Notes: generated by a model not told the origin, from the letters alone. A stretch of DNA of 64,000 bases from SXOA01 sp051004015 (GCA_051004015.1 JBPCKT010000028.1:1-64000); one strand, 5' to 3'. Numbered from the stretch's first letter, positions 27,601-35,198 are shown. Translations and numbers: made by a program.

Positions 27601-27713
27601 ATGACGACCACGATCGACATCACGCTCGCCGAACAAGATTTAGCGGCCTTTCTCGACGTCGCCAAGGCCGGCAACGAGGTGGTCATCACCAAGCCCACAA
27701 CCTCGGCCATGGC
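27601..27713 (+). pseudogene. Fragment of a Phd/YefM-type antitoxin
   Basis: The frame MTTTIDITLAEQDLAAFLDV AKAGNEVVITKP resembles the N-terminal half of prevent-host-death antitoxins (start, D-x-x-x-L-x-x-h-h, A-G-x-E-V-V-I-T). It then runs, without the usual G-x-P-V-A-x-L core, into the 3' end of the convergent RING gene, so the original 3' part is probably lost. No toxin gene is beside it. It could also be a chance match; the first 30 residues are the only support. Confidence 0.35.
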
Positions 27714-28592
27714 TCACCTCGGCTTGAGCGGCTTGGCGAAGGGAGACTCGGCGTTCTCTTCCGGCACCGCGCCCGCTCGCCGCGGCAGCAGGTATTGCAC
27801 CTCGCGGCAGCCGTAGGTGCTGCACGCGCCGTTGTATTCCCAACATTCGCGGTGGTGGGGGGTCTTGCAGCGGCGGCAGTAGACGATGTCGCTTTCCATC
27901 ACGTCGCCGCAGACGCGGCACTGGGCGTTTTCCAAGACCTGGATGGAATCTCCCTCCTTGAACTCAATGCCGATCGTCCGCGTGAGTTGGGCCTGGTCGA
28001 AGAGGGACAGGCCCAGCTCCACGAACTGCTCGATGTCGGTGGGCTTCGTGGAGGACCACTTCTTGCGGAGCAGCATCCAGCCGGGGCGGATGCTGAGGGC
28101 CACTTCGCTCCGCTCCGGCGCTTCCCACAGTTGCTCCAATTGCCAGCGAACGCCGGCGGAGAGAAACGTTCGGGACTCGTCGCCGTCGTCCGCCCGCACC
28201 TGCCAGTGGTGCCGCAGGTCTTCCCAGTTGAACTCCACCGGGAACAGGCCGGCCGTTTCGGTGATAAGCTGCCACGACGGCGGCTTGGGCAGGACTTCGC
28301 AGCGGAAGCGGGCGTCCGGGAACTGGATCACCAGCTCCAGGCACCGCGGCCCGCGGCTGCCGTCGATGGTGTAGGTGGTGAGCCGGGCGAAGGTGCTGCC
28401 GTAGTTAATCCGCAATTGCGGATAGCTGAACCAGCCGCCGAACTTGAGGTTACCGCCGAACCGCCGGGCCGCGCCGGAAAACGCCTGGTTCCAGCGGTCC
28501 GCCCGCGACTGCGCCCGCGCCGCCACGATCACCACGAAGGCGATCAGGGCGGCAAAAATCAGGAAAGCAACGCCGAGACATTCCACGGGCAA
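27714..28592 (-). CDS. Membrane-anchored RING-type protein, candidate E3 ligase of the Ubl cluster
   Basis: A 292-residue protein: one N-terminal membrane segment (about 6-28, LGVAFLIFAALIAFVVIVAA), a beta-rich domain of unknown type (about 40-215), and a C-terminal treble-clef zinc domain with Cys225, Cys228, Cys239, Cys242, His246 or 247, Cys250, Cys257 and Cys262. The C-x2-C-x10-C-x2-C-x4-H-x2-C-x6-C-x4-C spacing is a C4HC3 RING pattern. It is the last gene of the Ubl-E2-JAMM-E1 operon, so an E3-like role that recruits the E2 to membrane substrates is inferred. The frame begins with a TTG at 28592; GTG at 28586 is a possible alternative. No Shine-Dalgarno is clear. Confidence 0.7.
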   Translation of the reverse strand: MPVECLGVAFLIFAALIAFVVIVAARAQSRADRWNQAFSGAARRFGGNLKFGGWFSYPQLRINYGSTFARLTTYTIDGSRGPRCLELVIQFPDARFRCEVLPKPPSWQLITETAGLFPVEFNWEDLRHHWQVRADDGDESRTFLSAGVRWQLEQLWEAPERSEVALSIRPGWMLLRKKWSSTKPTDIEQFVELGLSLFDQAQLTRTIGIEFKEGDSIQVLENAQCRVCGDVMESDIVYCRRCKTPHHRECWEYNGACSTYGCREVQYLLPRRAGAVPEENAESPFAKPLKPR

Positions 28593-28603
28593 CTCGGGGT
28601 AAG

Positions 28604-28717
28604 AAAGCGGAGGTCGGAAAGCGGAAAGCGGAAGGAACGCTACTTTAACTCCTGCATTGTCAGCCTAGTCCCGCCCCAGTGCAAGGATTCCGCTTTCCGC
28701 TTTCCGACCTCCGCTTT
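28604..28717. repeat. 30-bp perfect inverted repeat between Ubl-cluster genes (REPIN-like)
   Basis: A 30-bp AAGCGGAGGT…AAAGCGGAA arm at 28604-28633 is exactly inverted at 28688-28717, around 54 bp of unique sequence. It fills the gap between the UEV-like and RING genes. Paired inverted short sequences of this kind are typical of REPINs; mobilisation is inferred. Confidence 0.7.
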
Positions 28718-28719
28718 TC

Positions 28720-29376
28720 CTACTCCGGCCCGATATACAGCACGTCCCCCGGTCGCTGGCGCATCGGACCGCGCGACGGGATGCTTGGCACCGGCGTGTT
28801 TTCGTCGATGAAGATGACTTCGCTGGGGGTTCCGGCGGCGATTTGCAGGCCCTGGCCGCGGCGCTGGTAGCGGACGATGTTGGTGTTGCCGCTGCCGCCT
28901 CGGTCGCGCAGCGGGCGGCGGTCGAGGGGAAGCTCATACTGGTTTTCCTTCTCGAACCAGTTCTTGGCGGAGAAGTTGGCGGATTTTTCCTGGTTCATGT
29001 ACGCCCCGCGAGCCACGTCCCAGAGCCGCTCGCAGACGATGTCGAGCCCCAGGTCCTCGCTCCAAGGGAGGCCGACTTCCGCCAGATTGAGAAATCCGCT
29101 GAAGGAGATGTTGGGGTGCAGGATGGGGGTGAGCCAGCGGATATCCGGCGGGCGCTGGGGATAGCTGAAGGGGAGGCGAAGATCGACCTGATGCAGCTCG
29201 ACGATGCTGATGTCCGAACCGGCCGCGCTGCGGGCCAGCCCTTTGCCGCGAAATGTGATGGTGTAGCGGTCCGCCGGCTCGCTGGATTCGAACTGCAGGA
29301 TAGTGCTCTGCGCGCGGAGCGCCTCTAGCGCCGCCAGGTCGGTCCGCAGCCGGTTTTCGCGTAGGTCTTGGTCCAT
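28720..29376 (-). CDS. E2-fold protein lacking the catalytic cysteine (UEV-like)
   Basis: A 218-residue paralogue of the E2 at 32958-33743: the two share RLR-x-D-x-AALE, STI-(L/F)-QF, an HPN motif (His87-Pro88-Asn89), ILHPNIS-x-SG, LWD and PL-D-x-RPLRDR. At the position of the E2 catalytic Cys98 it has Asn97 (FLNLAE), so it should not form a thioester. Cysteine-less E2-fold subunits (UEV/Mms2) pair with active E2s in eukaryotes. A C-terminal tail of about 70 residues ends in GDVLYIGPE. The ATG at 29376 has no Shine-Dalgarno; repeats lie just upstream. Confidence 0.75.
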   Translation of the reverse strand: MDQDLRENRLRTDLAALEALRAQSTILQFESSEPADRYTITFRGKGLARSAAGSDISIVELHQVDLRLPFSYPQRPPDIRWLTPILHPNISFSGFLNLAEVGLPWSEDLGLDIVCERLWDVARGAYMNQEKSANFSAKNWFEKENQYELPLDRRPLRDRGGSGNTNIVRYQRRGQGLQIAAGTPSEVIFIDENTPVPSIPSRGPMRQRPGDVLYIGPE

Positions 29377-29387
29377 GGAAGAAATTG

Positions 29388-29503
29388 GAAATCTCAAATC
29401 TCAAACAATAGGGAACGGAGAAATCTCGAATTCAAAAGCGCACCGACTCCTACTATATCAATTCCAAATTCCCCATTTGAATTTGTTTGAGATTTGAGAT
29501 TTC
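29388..29503. repeat. 19-bp perfect inverted repeat (REPIN-like)
   Basis: GAAATCTCAAATCTCAAAC (29388-29406) is exactly inverted at 29485-29503, around an A/T-rich spacer. It lies immediately upstream of the UEV-like gene, after the stop of the membrane JAMM gene. Confidence 0.7.
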
Positions 29504-29545
29504 TGACTTTGAATTAAGTGCTCGTTGTGCGCGGGCTACCCTATT

Positions 29546-30919
29546 CTAATTCGCCTCGGAAGTCGGACTCTTGGATTTTTCCTCCGCGGGGGCCGGCGAT
29601 GCCGGCTCCGGTCCCTCGGGGGGAATGTCGTCCGCGGGCCTTTTTAGCAGAAAAAAGGCGGTGGTTCCCAGCGTAATCGCCACGGCCGTGCCGCCGATGA
29701 CCCACCAGATGGTGTAGTCCTCCGGCTTGGGATCTCCCTCTTCGGCCTTATCGGACTCCTTCTTGGCGGCCTTGAGGAGGTCCCTTTGCTCGTCACGTTC
29801 TTTGAGCAAGCTGGCGATCTGATCGTCTCTTTTGCCCAGGACTTTGGTCAGATGCGTGGACTGGTCCTCGGCCTCCTTCCGCAAAGTGTCGAGCTCGTTC
29901 TCTCGGGCAATCACCCGGGGCTGCTGGCTGCGGAGCAGCTCCAGCTCTTGAGCCTCCCTCTCGAGCTTCTCCGCGTAGCCGGGCGGAGCCCCTTTCAACT
30001 CCGTGATGATTTGGCTGTAGGCTTGCTGCTTGGCCCGCTCCTGAGTCGCGTATTGCTCGTTGTCCATCCACTTGTCCATCCGCTTGACGAGCTTCTCCAC
30101 GTTCTCGTTTTTGGCCTCCGGCGGCGCGGCCGGGGCGAGCAGCTTCCAGGCGATGAGGGCCAGCAGGGCGAATTGCAGGCTGAGCATCCCCAGCACGGCG
30201 ATGCCCTGCCACTGCGGCTGATTGTCACGCGGCTGCTGCACGTTGATGACCGGGGCCCCGTAGCCGGATGGAGAATATTGAGCGGGCATGGCAGGCACCT
30301 TCCCTTCGAGCTCCGCCACGTAGTTTTCCAGCTCCGCCTGGCGGAAGCGGCTGGCGATGAGATAGAAGCCGCCGGTGCGGCGGCACCGCTGGCGGGGGTC
30401 GCCGGTCCACTGGAACATGGCCCGGTCGCCGCGGCAGGGATCAATGACGTAGGCGACATCTAGCTTCTTATTGAAGAAGTTGTCGCAAATGAACATGTCC
30501 ATCCCGGACAAAAACACGCCCCAGTCCGGGTGCGTGTGGTACCAGCCCACCATCTGCAAGTCGGCGGGGAACTCATCCCGCTGTCGGCTGATGGCGGACC
30601 AAGTGTCGTGCGTGAACTTGAAGCTCCCCTTGGTGCTTTCGTAGTGGGCGGCCCGCAAGCTGTCCGTAATGAGCACGAACGGCTTCCCGTCGTCGTCGGT
30701 ACACTGCGCCCCCAACAGCACGCCGCCCAGCTCCACGGTCTTGTCGCTCTGGGCGTGCATCTCCATATCGTGAGCCACGTCCAGATCCAGAAAAATCGGC
30801 AGCTCTCCATCAGCCGGCGTGCCGCAGGGAGCCACGGCGAAATGCTTGTTGCGATCCGGCCGCAGAATCTTCTGCGGGGACGCCTCCTCGATTTCGCCGA
30901 ACTGGATTTCGTCGTTCAC
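29546..30919 (-). CDS. Membrane-anchored JAMM peptidase with coiled coil
   Basis: A 457-residue protein. Residues about 45-190 are a JAB/MPN domain with the metalloprotease motif complete: Glu63 (ELGGVLLG), His128 and His130 (HTHP), Ser138 and Asp141 (GVFLSGMD). Two membrane segments follow (about 239-262 and 403-426), separated by about 130 residues of Glu/Lys/Gln-rich predicted coiled coil (about 270-395). JAMM proteases cleave ubiquitin-like isopeptide or C-terminal bonds, so a membrane-tethered deconjugase or Ubl processor is likely. The start is a GTG overlapping the stop of the E1 gene (GTGA). Confidence 0.8.
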   Translation of the reverse strand: MNDEIQFGEIEEASPQKILRPDRNKHFAVAPCGTPADGELPIFLDLDVAHDMEMHAQSDKTVELGGVLLGAQCTDDDGKPFVLITDSLRAAHYESTKGSFKFTHDTWSAISRQRDEFPADLQMVGWYHTHPDWGVFLSGMDMFICDNFFNKKLDVAYVIDPCRGDRAMFQWTGDPRQRCRRTGGFYLIASRFRQAELENYVAELEGKVPAMPAQYSPSGYGAPVINVQQPRDNQPQWQGIAVLGMLSLQFALLALIAWKLLAPAAPPEAKNENVEKLVKRMDKWMDNEQYATQERAKQQAYSQIITELKGAPPGYAEKLEREAQELELLRSQQPRVIARENELDTLRKEAEDQSTHLTKVLGKRDDQIASLLKERDEQRDLLKAAKKESDKAEEGDPKPEDYTIWWVIGGTAVAITLGTTAFFLLKRPADDIPPEGPEPASPAPAEEKSKSPTSEAN

Positions 30920-32118
30920 GGATGCATGACCGCCTCGCGGTCACCGGCCAGCAGGAAAAAATGTTCCGCTTCTGCGGAATCACTCACTCGCATAATGTCG
31001 TATCGCGGAATGCCAAGCTCGCTCAGCGGCTGCGAGGCAGGTTCGCTGCCGCTTTCAATGGCATGGGTCATTTCCGGTCGAGCCGTGCCGCCGCATTCTC
31101 GGCAAATGGCTTCTTTAGCCCCCACTGCTTGCTGGGGACGACAGATGCGGCGGGAGGTTTTGCAGGTCTCGCAATGAACATTCAGGACGAGGTCTCGGTC
31201 GAGATGCAACGTCAACGGGCCATCGCTTAAATGCTTCCGCGCCTCTGCGAACAATTCCTCCGCCGTGGATTCGTGCGAAAGGGCCAGCTCCACCGGCTGC
31301 GGATATGTATCGTGGCTCAGGCAGTCTTCTTTTCGCTGGAATGTCGTGTTGTAAAAGGTATTGGCGATGCCATTAAAAACGAGGGCCTGGCCAGAGTTGA
31401 CCGGCATCCCATGGATGAGCTTGAGGGCCTCCTGCGTTTGCAAGCCGCCGATCATGGAGGCAATGGTGGGCGCGGTGGGGACTTTTCCCGCCAGCATGTC
31501 CTCGCGCTTGAGCAGCGGGCAACTGTAGCGGAGGTTAATGAGCCGATAGTCGTTCTCGGTCATCGCGCATTCGTAACAGGCCCCATCGGGCGGCTGGAAA
31601 ACTTTGAGGACCCCGTTGATTTCCTGGATGCCGCCGTCCACCCACGGGCGGCCGACCTTCCAGCAGCAGCGATTGACCCACAGCCGGGCCTCGCGATTGT
31701 CGAGGCAGCCGATGACGACGTCGACGTCGCGGAACAGCCCCAGGCCGATGTCGGTGATGACGTTGCCGTGAATTGGCGTCACCACGGTGTCCGGGTTGAT
31801 GTCCCCGAGGGCCTCGGCCGCGGCGATGGCTTTGCTTTTCCCCCGGTCGCGTGCCCGGAACAGGACGGAGCGGGTGAGGTTCGAGTCCTCAATCTCGTCG
31901 AGGTCGATGACATAAACCTGGCCGACGCCGAGCAGGACCAGATTCTTGAGCACTTCATTGCCGAGCGCCCCCGCACCCACGACGAAGACCTTGGCTTTGC
32001 GAAGTTTCTCCTGGTCCCACCACGAAATGAGCCGCAGCCGCGAGTAGCGGTCGGAGTCGTCAATCAGCATCGGCTCGGCGGATGGCTGAGCGAGGGGGTC
32101 GGGAGTCTTAGGCGACAT
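30916..32118 (-). CDS. E1-like ubiquitin-activating enzyme (ThiF/MoeB fold)
   Basis: A 400-residue E1-like adenylating enzyme. It carries YSRLRLI (the Y-x-R start), the ATP-binding GAGALGN (48-54), DLDEIEDSNLTR (72-83, the Mg/adenylate site), GCLDN and RPWVDGG. Cys200 in YSCPLLKRED is the likely thioester cysteine. Other cysteines (181/184, and CETC and CREC near 320-360) suggest a zinc site plus a zinc-ribbon-like C-terminal part. It would adenylate the Ubl C-terminus and pass it to the E2. It sits in the operon between the two JAMM genes, 31 nt after the first and overlapping the second. Confidence 0.85.
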   Translation of the reverse strand: MSPKTPDPLAQPSAEPMLIDDSDRYSRLRLISWWDQEKLRKAKVFVVGAGALGNEVLKNLVLLGVGQVYVIDLDEIEDSNLTRSVLFRARDRGKSKAIAAAEALGDINPDTVVTPIHGNVITDIGLGLFRDVDVVIGCLDNREARLWVNRCCWKVGRPWVDGGIQEINGVLKVFQPPDGACYECAMTENDYRLINLRYSCPLLKREDMLAGKVPTAPTIASMIGGLQTQEALKLIHGMPVNSGQALVFNGIANTFYNTTFQRKEDCLSHDTYPQPVELALSHESTAEELFAEARKHLSDGPLTLHLDRDLVLNVHCETCKTSRRICRPQQAVGAKEAICRECGGTARPEMTHAIESGSEPASQPLSELGIPRYDIMRVSDSAEAEHFFLLAGDREAVMHP

Positions 32119-32149
32119 AGTCTATCCACAATAGCAAAATCAGGGACGC

Positions 32150-32692
32150 CTAAGACTCCCGATCCCCAAGCGGCTCCTCCGCGCACACAAAGCCGCAGTC
32201 CTTTACCTCTCCCTCGCGCCACTGGAAAAAGCCCAGTTCCTGCCGCTGCGGATCGACGACGAGGGCCACCTGGTGCGGCTGAGGAAAGAAGTGGCGGTGG
32301 ATGAACAGGTCGTAGCCCGAGAGAAAGATCCCAAAGCCGGGATGCGTGTGCTGCCAGCCGAGGACCAGCTCGCCGGGATGCCGCTGCTCGACCTCGCGTG
32401 TGAGATCGGCCCAGGTTTCGTGGGTGAAGGTCAGGGACGCGCCGCCAGAAAGTGCCTGCAAGGCCGGATGGAAGTGGCGGACGACGACAAACGTCGGATC
32501 GTCTCCGTAGGTTCCGCCGAGCAGAAATCCGCCGACCTCGCGGGAGCGGCCGGTCTCCGAATACTCGATGATCTCCTCCAGCACCGGCTCGTGAATGACG
32601 ACGATTGCCGCCCCTTTGTAGATGCTGCCGATGGCCCGGGCGACCTTGAAGTCAGCCAGTGAGAACCCGTCCGTTGCGGCAGGGAGGGACAT
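32150..32692 (-). CDS. Soluble JAMM (JAB/MPN) peptidase
   Basis: A 180-residue, single-domain JAMM protein with Glu52 (REVGGFLLGG), His115 and His117 (HTHP), Ser125 and Asp128 (GIFLSGYD), so the zinc site is complete. It lacks membrane segments and targeting signals. It is related to the membrane JAMM 1.2 kb downstream, sharing the TFTHETW/KFTHDTW region before the zinc site. Bacterial JAMM proteins of Ubl operons process the Ubl or remove it from targets. The ATG follows a REPIN-like repeat and has no clear Shine-Dalgarno. Confidence 0.8.
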   Translation of the reverse strand: MSLPAATDGFSLADFKVARAIGSIYKGAAIVVIHEPVLEEIIEYSETGRSREVGGFLLGGTYGDDPTFVVVRHFHPALQALSGGASLTFTHETWADLTREVEQRHPGELVLGWQHTHPGFGIFLSGYDLFIHRHFFPQPHQVALVVDPQRQELGFFQWREGEVKDCGFVCAEEPLGDRES

Positions 32693-32706
32693 GGGTAATG
32701 AGAGGG

Positions 32707-32867
32707 TTTTGAACAGAAGGGAACGAAGATAACGAAGGAAGAGGAGGAGGATTTTTGTCAGTTAGATTTTCGATTCAAAGCGTTGGCAGAATTCAGCGAG
32801 ACAAAAACATCTCGCGAAAAGCTTCGGCCGCATTTTCCTTCGTTCCCTTTGTTTCCTTCTGTTCAAA
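32707..32867. repeat. GAACAGAAGG inverted pair (REPIN-like) in the Ubl operon
   Basis: A direct copy at 32707-32740 and an inverted copy at 32835-32867 flank about 95 bp of unique sequence, in the 265-bp gap between the E2 and JAMM genes. Same repeat family as 9656-9745 and 41968-42000. Confidence 0.7.
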
Positions 32868-32957
32868 CCTGTTTTGTCTTAGAGCCTATCCCATAACCTC
32901 GAAAATGCACCAATGCAGGCTGAATTCAGCTAGCAAAACTGGTTTAGGGATACGCTC

Positions 32958-33743
32958 TTAGTTGATGAACATAATCCCGCCGTCGTCCACTACGGTGGCA
33001 TCCACGACTTCCGCGATGATGCTGGTCCGCGGTGTATCCAGAAACGTCACGCCGGCATCTTCTGGTGTGGCCAGAGTAATCGTCGGCGTGGACGGCATGG
33101 GCGTGGCGCGGTCCACGCGCATGGCGGAAACCATTGGCTGCATGGCATAGGGAATGGACGACTCCGGCAATGGTCTGGCGACAGGATACGACACGGTAGT
33201 TTGGGCTTGGACCGGCTTTCCAAACACCGCGCTCGCCGCCGGGCGTGGAGCATAACCCGCCAGGCGGTCCCGCAGGGGGCGCGTGTCGAGCGGCATGCGG
33301 AACTCTTCCTGGGTCTTGATCCAGCCGGCCGCTTCGCGGTTGTAGGGGCTTTTTTCGTCGTAATTCTCGTAACGGATCATGTCCCAGAGCATGGTGCAAA
33401 GCTCGTCCAGAGTCAGGCTCGGCACCCAGTAGGTCCCGTAGCCCCCCAGGCAAACCACACCGCTGGCCGAGATGTTCGGATGAAAGATCGGCGTCTTCCA
33501 GGCAATTTCCGGCATCATCCGCGGGTACGAAGCGCCCAGCTTGACGTGTACCTCATGCCGGTCATGCATCAGCACGTTGGCATTCGGCTGCGGCTTCCAG
33601 AGGCCGCGGCCGGAGAAGCGGACCTGGTAAAAGTCGGGCGGGTTGCCGCTGGCGGAGAACTGAAAGATCGTGCTTTCCGACTGCAGCTTTTCGAGCGCGG
33701 CGCGGTCGCTGCGAAGGCGGCGGAGACGGGGAGATTCACGCAT
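32958..33743 (-). CDS. E2-like ubiquitin-conjugating enzyme
   Basis: A 261-residue E2-fold protein. The conserved HPN motif is at His88-Pro89-Asn90 and the catalytic Cys98 follows in GVVCLGG, the classical HPN-x7-C spacing. TLDELCTMLWDMIRYEN matches the helix after the active site. The first about 165 residues form the UBC core; the rest (about 95 residues, Pro/Thr/Ala-rich) is likely disordered and ends DDGGIMFIN. The protein would receive the Ubl from the E1. It is transcribed after the Ubl gene, 69 nt downstream. GAGGA lies 7 nt before the ATG. Confidence 0.85.
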   Translation of the reverse strand: MRESPRLRRLRSDRAALEKLQSESTIFQFSASGNPPDFYQVRFSGRGLWKPQPNANVLMHDRHEVHVKLGASYPRMMPEIAWKTPIFHPNISASGVVCLGGYGTYWVPSLTLDELCTMLWDMIRYENYDEKSPYNREAAGWIKTQEEFRMPLDTRPLRDRLAGYAPRPAASAVFGKPVQAQTTVSYPVARPLPESSIPYAMQPMVSAMRVDRATPMPSTPTITLATPEDAGVTFLDTPRTSIIAEVVDATVVDDGGIMFIN

Positions 33744-33754
33744 GGATTTTCCTC

Positions 33755-33811
33755 ATAGTACGCATTACGCTCCGCGTGATGCATCTTCACGCGGAGCGTG
33801 AAGAGTACTAT
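33755..33811. repeat. Imperfect long palindrome with GGA-loop core
   Basis: ATAGTAC/GTACTAT ends enclose two arms, TTACGCTCCGCGTGA and TCACGCGGAGCGTGA (one mismatch). Each arm is itself a palindrome with a GGA/TCC loop. It fills the gap between Ubl and E2 genes and shares the core of the 86-110 element. Confidence 0.6.
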
Positions 33812-33812
33812 C

Positions 33813-34097
33813 TTACCCCGCCACGATTTCCGGGTACACGATCAGGTGGTGCCCATCCTGCACGGCGGCATCCGGCAGGGTCTGGTCCTCCCGCAGCCGT
33901 TTGCCCCCCTCCTTGTGGTCCAGGCTGTAGCTCATCGGCTGGCCGTCGGGGCCCATCACCGGCAGGCTCATTTTGGTGATGATGTTCGGCAAAATCCGCT
34001 TCACGTTCACGGTATCCGCAATCACGGCTTCCACGCTCTTGAAGCCGGTCTGATCGAGAAACGTAACCCGGGTCCCTTTGCGATCTTCAGCAGACAT
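33813..34097 (-). CDS. YukD-like ubiquitin-like protein
   Basis: A 94-residue beta-grasp protein, probably the conjugated modifier of the cluster. The pattern RVTFLDQTGFKSVEAVIADT gives a beta hairpin and helix, followed by the KRILPNIITKMSLPV segment, SYSLDHKEGGKRLREDQTLPDAAVQDGHHLIVYPEIVAG. This is the YukD-type Ubl pattern found in bacterial E1/E2 operons. The protein ends Ile-Val-Ala-Gly, a single C-terminal Gly, so it may need no proteolytic maturation. The ATG at 34097 has GAGGAG at 8 nt; a GTG 5 codons upstream is less likely. First gene of the minus-strand Ubl operon. Confidence 0.75.
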   Translation of the reverse strand: MSAEDRKGTRVTFLDQTGFKSVEAVIADTVNVKRILPNIITKMSLPVMGPDGQPMSYSLDHKEGGKRLREDQTLPDAAVQDGHHLIVYPEIVAG

Positions 34098-34446
34098 TTG
34101 GTAACTCCTCACCCTGACGGCGTACGAAAGACATTCGCCTTAACCGTCAAATCCGTTGTACCCTAACAACTACTTAGTTGGTATTCGCCGGGCAAGGTTC
34201 GATCTTACCCCGGAGAAATGTGAATTCCAAGGAGGCGATAGCGAGCGTAAAGCGTTTCCCGCTTGGCAGTTGAAGCGATTTGCGGACCGCCTGCGAATTC
34301 TCGGCCGCCAGTGACCTCGATGTAATACGCGGGAAATGGACGATGAGTTTCTGCGGGACCGAGAACAACCCACAAATCACTTGGCGACTGGCTGGCCGCG
34401 AAGGATAATTACAGGAGACAACGACCGTAGCTGCCACGGGAGCTTT
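34098..34446. other. Divergent promoter region of the Ubl cluster
   Basis: About 350 bp between the Ubl gene (minus) and the 239-residue unknown gene (plus). It has no convincing gene. On the minus side TTGACG (34145-34150 as CGTCAA on plus) could be a -35 element, but the hexamer 17 nt further on is a poor -10. A GGAG Shine-Dalgarno for the plus-strand gene lies just before its start. Confidence 0.4.
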
Positions 34447-35166
34447 ATGAACGACCGCAATCGCGCCCTCAAAATCCTCAAGGAGGCCAAGGAGACGCTG
34501 GCGAACCGGCTGACGGAAAAGGTGCTGGATCAGAAGGAAGAGATTCTGGCGGACGCTAGCGGCGATTCGTACATGAATGAGATCGAGTCGCTCTACGAGC
34601 AGATCGGTCTCAAGCTTTCGCACGTGAACTCCATGCTCTCGAACCTGCCGGTGGAGGCCCCCGCCACGCAGGTGGAATCGACGGCGGCCCAGCATTTCGC
34701 GGACGATACATTCACCGTGGCGACCGACCCTTCCCCGAGCGCCGATGCGGTCGTATCCGATACCACGCTGGCCCTGGCTGGCCCGGTCTTCCTTCACACC
34801 CCCGCGCTGCCGGCGCCCCGAGTCAAAGGCACGAAACAACCCATCGCCATCCAGCCGGCTGCCGTGCCGGTTTCGTTCCAGCTCTTCGCCGCGCAGATTC
34901 AGGCGGGGGATCGGAAGGGGGCGGGCAAAACGCTGGGCGTGCTGTTTGATTTGAAGCCCCGCCGAGCCCTGGCCTGCGCCACGCTGTTCGACGAGCGGCT
35001 GCGGAGCGACAAGGAGTTCCTGCGCAAAGCCAGCCAACTCCGCAGCGAGCTCCATGCCGGCAGCCATCACGCCGCCCTGGTCCTCCTGGTCGAATGCTTC
35101 GGCCTCACCAGCGAAGAAGCCGCGGGGGTTCTGGCCTCGCTGCGGCGGCGATTGGGCGGAGCCTAG
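34447..35166 (+). CDS. Unrecognised 239-residue protein next to the Ubl cluster
   Basis: No family recognised. The first about 70 residues are helical and charged (RNRALKILKEAKETLANRLTEKVLDQKEEILADASGDSYMNEIESLYEQIGLKLSHVNSML split over two helices). A Pro/Ala/Thr-rich linker (about 75-150) follows, then a compact C-terminal region, VSFQLFAAQIQAGDRKGAGKTLGVLFDLKPRRALACATLFDERL and AALVLLVECFGLTSEEAAGVLASL. There is no signal peptide or membrane segment. GGAG precedes the ATG at 34447. It is divergent from the Ubl operon and followed 165 bp later by the pseudo-rhomboid, so an adaptor role in the same pathway is a guess. Confidence 0.6.
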   Translation: MNDRNRALKILKEAKETLANRLTEKVLDQKEEILADASGDSYMNEIESLYEQIGLKLSHVNSMLSNLPVEAPATQVESTAAQHFADDTFTVATDPSPSADAVVSDTTLALAGPVFLHTPALPAPRVKGTKQPIAIQPAAVPVSFQLFAAQIQAGDRKGAGKTLGVLFDLKPRRALACATLFDERLRSDKEFLRKASQLRSELHAGSHHAALVLLVECFGLTSEEAAGVLASLRRRLGGA

Positions 35167-35175
35167 CCCTCGCGA

Positions 35176-35198
35176 CCACGCGGGGAAACTCCGCGTGG
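35176..35198 (+). terminator. Terminator-like hairpin
   Basis: CCACGCGG and CCGCGTGG (8-bp perfect stem) with a 7-nt loop, 9 nt after the stop of the 239-residue gene, followed by the pyrimidine-rich ACTTTCCTATTCTT. It is a good terminator candidate, and it also shares the CACGCGG core of the palindromic repeats. Confidence 0.5.

Noticed and set aside
32741..32834. A miniature transposon with its own terminal repeats
   Set aside because: No target-site duplication could be seen around the inverted pair, so REPIN-like is as far as I go.
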